A stretch of DNA of 64,000 nucleotides from Cylindrodendrum hubeiense. Taxonomy: Eukaryota > Ascomycota > Sordariomycetes > Hypocreales > Nectriaceae. A program made the position numbers and the translations under genes. Shown here piece after piece: positions 10,603 to 19,509 of this stretch. Each line of letters begins with the position of its first letter. The first letter of the stretch is position 1. The notes below the pieces were generated by a model. That model worked only from the letters and a program-made list of their open reading frames with translations. It ran no database searches and was not told the DNA's origin. The stretch is taken from positions 186,001-250,000 of the forward strand of contig JAANBB010000014.1 in NCBI GenBank assembly GCA_014621425.1, written 5' to 3'.

Positions 10603-12798
10603 TTATAAATCAGTCTCCATCCAAGACCAAGCATCCATTAAATGGTGTTGAGCTGCGGACGTACTCCACGCAAACAGGGTCTCAGCCTTCTTGAGAAACC
10701 TAATTAACTCTTCCTGCTCCCACCGCGTTTCGAATCTGTCACCTGCCAACGCGACTCCTGCACACCCTAAAAGAATATTAGGCGCACATTGAGCGTTCCC
10801 ATTCGTCACTCCAATGAGACTTTTCACCTCCTGCTTAATCTCCTGGTTCTGGCGTTTCATGAATTGTACCCTTGAAGGCCCAAGCCGTGGAGTGCGGGGG
10901 TCAAAAGCCAGCAGCAAAATGCGTGAAAGATGGTAGTTGAGCAGCGCAGTGGCCACAGTATCCGAGAGCAGCCAGATGTCTGGAGACAATGTTCTCTCAT
11001 CACCTGTGTCGCCTGGGCTGTTGCGGTTAGCTTCCTTGAAAAATATGGGCCTAAAGCTTTGCGGTGTCTTGATGTACCACTGATCTCCATATGCGACCAG
11101 TTCTTCATATCTCTTGGCTGATTCGTCTGCAGCTACTGATGAATCAGGAAAACAAAATTGTAGTGCATCAGCAAGATGTAGCAAGATCCGATGGCACCAG
11201 GTGCAGTCATCAGTCGGGACATCGACAGACCGGATGACATCCTTCAGGTAGAAGGCTGGGGTGACTGGTCGCTGCGATACGAACGCTGTGATGACTTCTT
11301 GGCGGAAGGCGACACGAAATGCAGCCTGGCGGAGACCAGAAAGACTTGATAGTTCGCTTGGCTTTTGTGAAGCAGAAGTTGGACTTTGGTCCGAGGCAGA
11401 GGCGCTGACGAAAAGATGGCCGCCAAACAGATGGGTTCCGGAGTCGGCACCACTGAGTGGAACTGAACTTGGGAGTTAGAAACGATATCAAAATGGGAAG
11501 AGGATTAGAATAATAGGGATGAGAGCCAAAAATTGAACCAGTGATGTGTGGGGGCAGCTGCAAGGGTCAAGCAAGGGTAGCCTGCCTTCTATTTCCTCCA
11601 GCGTCCTCAAGATGACGATGGCAGCAAAAAGATCTTCATTCAACAACGCATCTGGATCGCCCAGCATTGGTACCATACTATTCAAGCACCTCTGCTGGTA
11701 GCGATCCGCCACATACTCGTCGAAGTTGGTGGATCGACTCAGCCATCTTGCACTCAGCGCAAGGACGGCATCCATCAGAGGTGGACACGTAGCAGCCCTC
11801 CAAGGAACGACGAGAGAAAAGTGCCTCTCGGGATCGCAGACATCAAATATGCGGGATACATGGTCAATATAATAGCGGACGAGGTTGGCTTCGTTTGCGT
11901 TGGCCAAAGGCCACATGGACACGTCGCGGTAAAGTGGTGGTTGGTCATTTATCGTTATATCGCTGGGTATCAACCCTGGGGTTTCTTGTTCCTGGTGGCC
12001 ATCGTCGCTCGGAATCCAGGTGAATGCACCCAGTCGCGGTATGGGAAAAAAGGTATCAATGCTCGTTGATTTGGGAACATTTTGATAGTCCAAATTAGTG
12101 GACACTGAGGCGAGGTGAGGTAACGCTGGCAGGATGTCGACTCTTTCGCTAGCTAGAGACGTTGTCGTATCGTCTTCCAACTCGCTTTCCGACCTTGATT
12201 CATAGATCGATTGTAGTGCTTGGCCTTCATCTACAAATGAGAGGGTTTTGGCAGACGTGCACCAGGTTTGGTCTGAGGCGAAGCTGTACAGGTGTGATTT
12301 GGAGGGGCCAAGCGTCGTGATGGAAGTTCTACCCACGTCAGCGACCGTGGCGGCGCGGCGGTGTGAGATGCGTCCCACTGCTCAAGTCACGCAGGTAGCA
12401 GCGTTGGGACTTACGATGGATTAAAGTAATGCTTGAACCGTATATTGAAGCCACGGACACATCTTGCACCGTTTTTCGCGCAGCGGGAGCAAACCGGTTG
12501 AGAATTATCGCCTGTAGAATAACGGCATGATCAGCTTGGGGTCACATGGAGACTGCGACGTCGAGTGGGACTCACACTTCAGATGCCTGTCCGCATACGG
12601 CAATGCAGCCCAGGGTTAGCGACAGAAGCAGATGGGGTTTCAAGGATTGTGAATGCAAGATACCTGAGACGACAGTTCTAGGTCTTAGTGGTCAGAAAGG
12701 GATTGGGTCAGCGACGACAGGGTCATTGGGAAACGTACGGTGCAGCCCGTCCGCGAGCGTTGGTAGGAGAGACCGTCCTCGGCGGATGAGGCCGCCAT
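10603..12798 (-). CDS. Zn2Cys6 / Fungal_trans_2 transcription factor with micro-exons
   Basis: Six exons: 12798-12739, 12677-12664 (14 nt), 12586-12576 (11 nt), 12511-12415, 12328-11586 and 11462-10603, giving 594 residues. The first four build a perfect zinc cluster, CTNCRLRHLKC then six residues, C-x2-C-x6-C (Cys19, 22, 29, 36, 39, 46). It exists only if both micro-exons are used. A basic RFKHYFNP linker follows, then a PF11951-type domain (VRYYIDHVSRIFDV, AVLALSARWLSR, LRTLEEIEVPLSG, FRVAFRQEVITAF). The fifth intron (11585-11463, 123 nt) appears to be GC-AG: no GT donor keeps the LEEIE-VPLSG continuity. The role is inferred as pathway regulator of the neighbouring P450/CPR genes. The family assignment is firm, the target genes are not. 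Confidence 0.87.
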
Positions 12799-14056
12799 GA
12801 TGCCGCGCAGATTTGCCTGTATCGTCCGAGTCGCTTTGGGCAAGTCGACGCGTTCTTTCTCTGTGGAGCCTTAAGAACTCTGACGGGTGTGGGAGCGAGA
12901 TGGGCAGGTTCTCGTTAATATTTCCCCAGACTTGAAGACGATGGCAAATGCGGGGAGCTTGGCTTGAGGCCCACTCTCGTCCCTCTCCTCTGCCCGGTGT
13001 TAGTTTTGCGTCGCGGCTTTCTAGCCGACTCGCTAATGCGTGCTACGCATTCCCAGCTGACCCCTACCCTCGTGTTCTCATTGTGGTCTAGGCCGCTATA
13101 TTTTGACTGCCGTCGTCTACAAGAGCAAGACGAAGTGATTATGGGTGTGGAAAATATATAGTTTGGACTCCCAATCGCCAGATATTGTATTGTTAAACAC
13201 CGGAGTCCTGCGACTGGTACACATGTAGGGCCGGTGGGATGCTCGTCGTTGCGACTCAAATTGCCCCTCACTGAAATTGTTGGCTTTAGGGTAGGGACAC
13301 TAAGAACGCGTGGGATTTCTCTGTGCATTTGTGTCAATCAATGACGATCTTTGGTCAAGGTCAGAGTACAAATTATGGCTTGTTGAACTCGTATTAACTC
13401 CTACATTGTTAAAATATCACTAGTTATGCCGTCGATGTGAGTACGTTCTGTTCACTCGAAAGGAGGTCAAACATGGCAAGGATTACAATTTGGGCTATGT
13501 TCAGGCCAGAGCCCGTCTCTGAGATGCATGAAAACAATGATCTGACAGGGAAGTATAGGTAGACAGGAAGTTGGCTCAAGAGCTTTGATGAGAGCTTGTG
13601 AAGCTATTTGGCAACGAAATAAACTCGGTTGCTTGCAGGTGAAGGTCGGGGTGATCTATTCGAAATAAACTGCTACAGTACACTGCCTTCAACCTCACAT
13701 TGAGTAATTGAATTATCGATATTCTGACTTGCACAATTATTCCAGCGTCAGACTGATAATATTGGGTGAAAGCAGATAGACAGACCGAGACCGACCTCGC
13801 GTGGTTTGAGTCGTATGGCTGTTGATTAGATTGCAGGTAGCACGTGACTAGCTGATACCTAATCACATCCATGACTGACGCAATCCTTGGCGCTCTCTGA
13901 TATCGGAGGTGAGCGACTCATCGTCATCGCATCTCGCGCTGCCCCGGGGAATGCCTACAAACAGGGGACGCTGCCATTGATGTCAATGATTATTCATCCG
14001 GCCCGCTTAAAGCCCAATGGCCTGCTCAGCGCACCCTGAGCCCCCAGACAGGAAGC
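12799..14056. other. Intergenic between two divergent regulators
   Basis: 1,258 bases with two promoters. One AAGTCG (12842-12847) lies 44 bases upstream of the minus-strand regulator, matching the elements in the P450/CPR promoter. A motif described separately lies at 13903-13917. The 140-codon minus-strand frame at 12915-13337 has no family resemblance and biased composition, and I do not call it a gene. Confidence 0.4.
13903..13917 (-). promoter_or_regulatory. Sulfatase-module motif, copy in regulator promoter
   Basis: On the minus strand this reads GTCGCTCACCTCCGA, identical over 15 bases to 17512-17526 in the sulfatase/MFS promoter. It sits 140 bases before the regulator's ATG at 14057. 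The complementary strand contains CGGAGG, compatible with a CGG-recognising Zn2Cys6 protein. Binding is inferred. Confidence 0.55.
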
Positions 14057-15989
14057 ATGCCGGTGCCGCGCGAACAACGACGGTCCAATGTGCGCCGCGC
14101 CAATGTCACGGCTTGCACCAGGTGCAGAGCCCGCAAGCAGCGGTGCGATCAAAACCTCCCGGCGTGCTCCAATTGCGAGCGCGCCGGTGTTGAATGCGTG
14201 AGCACCGACATCGATGGCAGAATTGCCCCAAGGAGGTCCGGCCCCGATATCTGGCTACAGGGGCTTCGCTGACTGGCGCAGTTACATGAAGAACCTCGAG
14301 GACCGCATCGCCTATCTCGAGACACAGCTCGCCGCCCATGGTATCGAGGATGTCGACATGCTGTCTGTCGAATTCTCACCGGCAGACACAGCCGATTCCG
14401 GGCCGGCTTCAGCCATCTCGCCGGAGACTGATGGCGAGTCGGAAGACCTGGTCGGCCAGATTGCCCTGAATTGCCTGCAACCGCACGCCTTCTCCCAAGG
14501 CATCACGAATCAGAACGGCCTATCGCTGCTGCGCTCGCTCCTCTCCGACCCAATGGGTAAGGTGTCGTGGACCGAGAAAAAGTCGGACAACCGATCGCTC
14601 CTAGATGAGCTGCCTCGCGAGACCTTGGTCAGCGTGCCCCGTCGAGAAGTCGCCGGCCGGCTTATCGACACGTACTTTGAGCACTGCAATTTCTTCTCTC
14701 CCATAATTTCTTCCAAGGGGGATTTTCTTACCATGATCGAGCCACTATATGGCGATGCATCCGCGTCTGACCAGTCACTGATAAACACCAGGTTCCGCGC
14801 CTTGGTCGTGTTTGGAACCTCCATCCTGCTTCTTAATAGGACAGACTCCTCGATACCGATATCGAGATCCGAGGGTTACTTCACCGCCGCGACCCACCTG
14901 TTTTCCCAGCGTCCCGACTTGATCTGCACCGGCGACCTGGAGCATTTGGCGAATCTCCTCTTCATCATCCAATATGCCTGTTTCTCCTCCAACCTGACCG
15001 CTGCATGGCACTTTCTCGGCCTTGCCACGCGGCTCGTCATTGAATTAAACTTGCACAACGAGCGTCCAGGTCGCGCACTTGACCAGATGGACCAAAATCA
15101 GATCAACGAGGGGAGATGGTTGTTTTGGTCGACTTACATCTTCGAGCGGAATTTATGTACCATTATCGGTCGCCCATTCTCCATCCCTGACGAAGCCATC
15201 GAAACGCCGCTTCCAGTTCCGCCCAGTGATGACCCGGAACGGACTCTTGCCGTTCACCTAATAAGAAGCCGTCGCCTGGAGTCGGAGATTTACACGACGC
15301 TGAACCAAAAAGAATCCCTAAACGGGGCTGTGCTCAACAAGCCCGCATGGAGGGAAAACATCCAGCGACGACTGCTAGAATGGCACACGTCCGTTCCTCC
15401 AATCCACCGAACAAGTCAACTAGCACCAGCAGAAATATTCAATGGGTTTCTCTACAACGCGCTCGTCCATCTTTACTATCCGTCATATCATTTCCCGAAC
15501 CCTTCAAGAGGCGACTTGGAAGTACTGGCACAGAGTGCTACGGATAGCATCAACTGCTACAAACAAAGCTTCCGAGCAGGCGAATTGCGGTTCTACTGGC
15601 GCACAGTTCACAATGTGTTTAGGAGCGGCGTGGCTATTGCGTACTGTGCTCAGATTGCTGCCATGCAGAAAACCCCTGATCTAAACCTCGGCGACACGAC
15701 GGCTGCAATCAACTCGTGCTCTTCCATCCTTTGGGGTATGGTTGAGCGATATCCGGCTGGCCAAGCATATCGCGATATTTTCGATAGCATCGCCAACTCG
15801 GTGGTGAATAGACAGCGGGAGCAGATAGATCTTCGGGACACTCACAACATGTTTGCACAGGGCAACAACCAGACGTCAATATTTGCCGACATATCTGCAG
15901 ATTTGGGGGCCACCGATCTACCACTTACAGCACTTGATGCATTGTCATGGGGATTTGGGGACCTCTCTCAAGTTCACGAAAATATTTAA
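14057..15989 (+). CDS. Zn2Cys6 transcription factor, Fungal_trans (MHR) type
   Basis: Two exons (14057-14235, 14282-15989; intron 46 nt) give 628 residues. The intron was placed because it restores the linker RRSYMKNLEDRIAYLE, a coiled-coil dimerisation segment typical of this group. The zinc cluster is CTRCRARKQRC (Cys20, 23, 30) then Cys37, 40, 47. The middle homology region includes the family signature: LGLATRLVIELNLH followed by EGRWLFWSTYIFER and IGRPFSIPDEAI. It should bind CGG-containing DNA as a dimer in the nucleus. The gene lies next to and converges on a sulfatase, and its promoter shares a 15-base motif with the sulfatase/MFS promoter, so autoregulation plus control of that pair is the natural inference. 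Confidence 0.92.
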
Positions 15990-16035
15990 AATATATATAC
16001 ATGCATTTAATCTAATATTACACATGTGAATTGAT

Positions 16036-17376
16036 TTAATATTCCTTCAACGGATCTGGGGGTGCCGGGTCGTATTTCAGACTCTTCTGAAACTCGGTCC
16101 TGAGCTTCATCATGGGCTGCATGACCCAGGTATTAAAGGCCAGAATATCCGATTCTTCCTTGGGATCGCGAACAGTGTTGAATAGATACGGGCTCTCCAA
16201 CCGCCCAGATGACTGGTTGACCTTTGGCTCCCATACCAAGTGGAGTTTCCAGTCCTTCCACTTTACCGCTCGCAACTCTTCCTTGATGTAGAAGAGGAAG
16301 CCGGTCCTTTCGGATTTCTTCTCTTTGGGGTTCTTGAAGAACTCTGTTTGGTCGATTCCGTCAATAGGTCTGTCTGATGGGACTAGCGAGCCCGTCATTG
16401 ACAGGACTGTGGTAAAGATATCCGTGACGTGCACAATATCGTTTGACGTGGTGCCCTCTGGGACGAGTCCCGGCCATCGGATGATGAAAGGCACGCGTAG
16501 GCTGCCCTCCATAGCTGTGTGGTAGGTTCCAGACCAGGGGCCAGCGGTGCCTCGGTATGGCTCTCGGAACTCTGGGCCGTTGTCCGACGCAAAGATGAAG
16601 ACGGTGTTGTCTCGGATGCCTAGCGAGTCGATATGATCGATGATCTCTCCCACGCGATAATCCATCTCGGCCATGGAATCTGCAAAATCTCCCTGGCCTG
16701 TGGTTCCCGCGAAGTCGTTGTGGGGCAGAGTAGGGAAATGGAGGTGGACGAGGGGATGGTAGAGAAAGAAGGCCTTCTCCTGCTCGACCTGGCGCGTGAG
16801 CCAGTCCTTGGACCGCTCGACCAGCATCTCATCGATGAGCCTTCGCTTTTCCAGGTCGTAGACACAGACATCCTCGGATTCCTGGCCAGCGATGCCTTTC
16901 ATGATGTACGGCAGCTCCGCCACCTCGGGCGTGTAGCCAATGGCCGACGTGAACTGCGTCTCGTCGGTGGTTCTGGGAATGCCGAACCACTCGTCAAAGC
17001 CCCGGTCTGACGGATACCGGCCGGGGATGTCGCCGAGATGCCACTTTCCGTGATGCGCCGTCGCATAGTCGTTCACTTTGAGGCATTCGCCCAGCGTCTT
17101 TTCCCATTCTGTGAGACCCTGCGGGAAGCCGGCGGGGACAGATTGCCGACAGCCCGTACGAATTGGGTGTCGGCCAGTCATGAGGGCGGATCGTGTCGGC
17201 ACACAGTCGCTCTCGACATTGAAGTTGTGCAGCAGGAGGCCTTCAGTGGAGAGCTTGTCGATTCTCGGTGTTGCGGCGCCACGGAGCACGCCTCCACCGT
17301 AGCATCCCAGCTCTCCCCAGCCGAGGTTGTCGGCGAGGACGAGCACAACATTTGGTCGATTGGGATCCCGGGACAT
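16036..17376 (-). CDS. Cys-type sulfatase (arylsulfatase-like), cytosolic
   Basis: A single exon encodes 446 residues with no signal peptide. The first metal ligands are in VLADNLGWGELGCYGGG (Asp16, Asn17). The catalytic motif is CVPTRSALMTGR with Cys58 as the formylglycine precursor, GKWHLGD carries the conserved Lys/His, and SDNGPE the second metal-binding set. It should hydrolyse an organic sulfate ester to alcohol plus sulfate, supplying sulfur. The protein has the compact look of bacterial arylsulfatases. It has no introns while nearly all neighbours do, so bacterial origin by transfer is possible. C-x-P-T-R replaces the commoner C-x-P-S-R but still fits the maturation motif. It is divergent from an ACS-family carrier and convergent with a Zn2Cys6 regulator, both probable partners. 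Confidence 0.92.
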   Translation of the reverse strand: MSRDPNRPNVVLVLADNLGWGELGCYGGGVLRGAATPRIDKLSTEGLLLHNFNVESDCVPTRSALMTGRHPIRTGCRQSVPAGFPQGLTEWEKTLGECLKVNDYATAHHGKWHLGDIPGRYPSDRGFDEWFGIPRTTDETQFTSAIGYTPEVAELPYIMKGIAGQESEDVCVYDLEKRRLIDEMLVERSKDWLTRQVEQEKAFFLYHPLVHLHFPTLPHNDFAGTTGQGDFADSMAEMDYRVGEIIDHIDSLGIRDNTVFIFASDNGPEFREPYRGTAGPWSGTYHTAMEGSLRVPFIIRWPGLVPEGTTSNDIVHVTDIFTTVLSMTGSLVPSDRPIDGIDQTEFFKNPKEKKSERTGFLFYIKEELRAVKWKDWKLHLVWEPKVNQSSGRLESPYLFNTVRDPKEESDILAFNTWVMQPMMKLRTEFQKSLKYDPAPPDPLKEY

Positions 17377-17811
17377 GATTTCTTCCGTTAAAACCGATAA
17401 ACAATAAGTTCTAAAGCTGAATTGGTATCTCCAGGCTGAGTCGTCATCACATTTTTAAATACACTCAGTCGCAGAGGCCCACTCGCGCGCCCCACGCTGG
17501 CGCTCACCTCCGTCGCTCACCTCCGACGGCCCGTCGTCCAGCCGCTATGACCCGAGTTCTTCGGGTGTTCCGACTCTCCTTCACCATCGCTCACCTCCAT
17601 ATTCCATCACCGACGCGCTGAAGATTAAGCACGCGATGCGGATAAGCATTGGCGTAATGGCCCCTTGAGCTATCAGGATGGTATGGTTGTTGCGCGATGG
17701 CAGACTCATCCGAGTATAACTACACGTCCCCTTCCCTGCATTCCATTCCGATCAACCACGCATTCTTTTGCATAGATCTGCGCATGAACTCCATCTCCAT
17801 CCACAGCAGCA
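17377..17811. promoter_or_regulatory. Bidirectional sulfatase/MFS promoter with three CGCTCACCTCC boxes
   Basis: CGCTCACCTCC occurs three times on the plus strand: 17501-17511, 17514-17524 and 17588-17598. The middle copy extends to GTCGCTCACCTCCGA (17512-17526) and is identical to the reverse complement of 13903-13917 before the regulator gene. The first two boxes start 13 bases apart. No gene is seen in the region. That these boxes are operators for the regulator at 14057 is inference from shared position and identity. Confidence 0.6.
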
Positions 17812-19379
17812 ATGGCAGACAAACTTGCCGCTGAATCAGGTGCCTGGGACCAGGATCTCAATAATGTTTCCTCCCAGGAAGTAGCCCCGGCGCCAGAATG
17901 GTCCCAAGACGAGGAGAAAGCTGCATTGCGAAAGTTGGTCCTCCTCTACCCTCGTCGGCGGCCTAGCTAACTTTTAAAGGCTCGACTTCTTCCTTATGCC
18001 CCTGTTGGTCGGTGGATTCTTCGTTCTCCAGCTCGATCGCAGCAACATCAGCAACGCTCTGACCGACACCATCACGACTGATCTGGGCATTACCTCCGAC
18101 GATGTCAACCTCGGCAGTCAGATCATGTCCATCGGCATCGTCGTTGCGGAAATCCCCTCCAACATCATTCTCCAGAAGCTCGGCGCTCCCGTCTGGCTGA
18201 CATTCCAGATGTTCATCTGGGGTCTCGTCGCCCTGACGCAGGCATGGTGCACCGATATCCATTCTTTCTACGCGACTCGCTTCCTCCTTGGGTTGTTCGA
18301 AGGCGGCTACATCCCCGGCGCCCAGTATATGCTAGCCCTGTTTTATACGCGAAAGGAATTAGCCTTGAGGACCGCGATATTCTACTTTGGAAACTACTCT
18401 GCCACAGCGACGGGGTCTCTGATCGCTGCGGGTGTCCTTCAGATGGCAGGGATCAAGGGTCTCTCGGGCTGGCAATGGCTCTTCATCTGTAAGTCATATG
18501 TCGTCAAAGCATGCCGTCAGTCGCTAACAGAGAACAATAGTGGAGGGCGTCTTGACCCTTCTTGTATTTTTCGCCTTTGTCGCCTTTCTTCCTCGCAGTC
18601 CAGCCCACACGGCCCCCATCCACGGCCGCTGGGACTTTTTCTCTGCGCGCGAGCGCACTATACTTCGATCTCGCGTCATTGCCGAGGATGAGAGCAAAGG
18701 CGAAGATAAGGCTTCGATCAGTTTGAAAAATTTAGGCGGAGCCTTCATCGACCACCGCCTCTGGCTGCATATGATCCTCAACATTGTCAGTCTTGCCCCC
18801 AAGGGTGGACTGCAACTCTACGGGCCTACAGTGATTAAGAGCCTCGGGTTCTCCAAGATCAACGCGAACCTTCTCAACGCTGTCAGTAGTGTTATTGTCA
18901 TCATCCTTTCATATTTGATCTCTGTTTGCTCAGACAAGACTCGTCTACGGGGACCTTGGTGTATCGTTGCCTTTGTCTGGTCTATTGCGTTTGCAGGCGC
19001 TTTGTACGGTCTGCCACTGGGAACCGAGAAATGGACCCGATATGCGATCTTCATCCTGTTGGGTGGCGGAAACGCCCTATCTCAGGGTCTAAACGATGCT
19101 TGGTTGAGTATTAATGCAACCAAATCGAGCAATCGCAGCATTGGACTGGCCATGGTGGTAATTGGGAGTAACTTGGGGGGTATTGCGGGGCAACAGCTTT
19201 TCAGGACTTCAGATGCACCGCGGTACAATCGTGCATTTTTGGCCATCTTGTTACTGTATACAGCATCCATCCCGATCACTATGCTGATCATGTGGGTTTA
19301 CTGGCGGGACAATAAGAAGACTAAGGGTGAAGTGGTGGAGGAGAGCGATGGTAGAATCTCGAAGAGGTTTGATCTATAG
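17812..19379 (+). CDS. MFS anion:cation symporter (ACS/Dal5-type carrier)
   Basis: Three exons (17812-17933, 17980-18488, 18541-19379; introns 46 and 52 nt) give 489 residues. The first junction was set to give EEKAALRKLDFFLMPLL, the standard lead into helix 1. The family marks are LDRSNISNALT after helix 1, GIVVAEIPSNI, RFLLGLFEGGYIPG, YFGNYSATATGSLIAAG, the FILEG segment at the second junction, and FLPRSP after helix 6. About 12 membrane segments are seen. ACS carriers import organic anions such as allantoate, nicotinate, pantothenate or sulfonates/sulfate esters with protons at the plasma membrane. Being divergent from a sulfatase with a common promoter suggests that its cargo is an organosulfate which the sulfatase then cleaves. 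The cargo is inferred. Confidence 0.92.
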
Positions 19380-19509
19380 AACCCCAACTACCCATGGCTT
19401 AATTAGTGAGAGTCTATCAATAATTTCACTCACTCTATGCTCCTTCAGGATTGAAGAATTGATGAGTCCGCTTCTATTAAATATTGACTTACGATCCCTA
19501 GACACAAGC

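Noticed and set aside
11488..12378. Regulator start at 12378 without zinc finger
   Set aside because: The first codon there is GTG and the zinc cluster upstream is recovered perfectly by splicing, so the start at 12798 is used.
12915..13337. 140-codon minus-strand open frame between two regulators
   Set aside because: Composition is Arg/Ser/Pro-rich, no domain or conserved block, no plausible splice partners, and it lies in the promoter region of two real genes.
5705..19379. Secondary-metabolite gene cluster
   Set aside because: P450, carriers and regulators are present but no PKS, NRPS, terpene cyclase or prenyltransferase is seen; catabolic or detoxification modules fit better.
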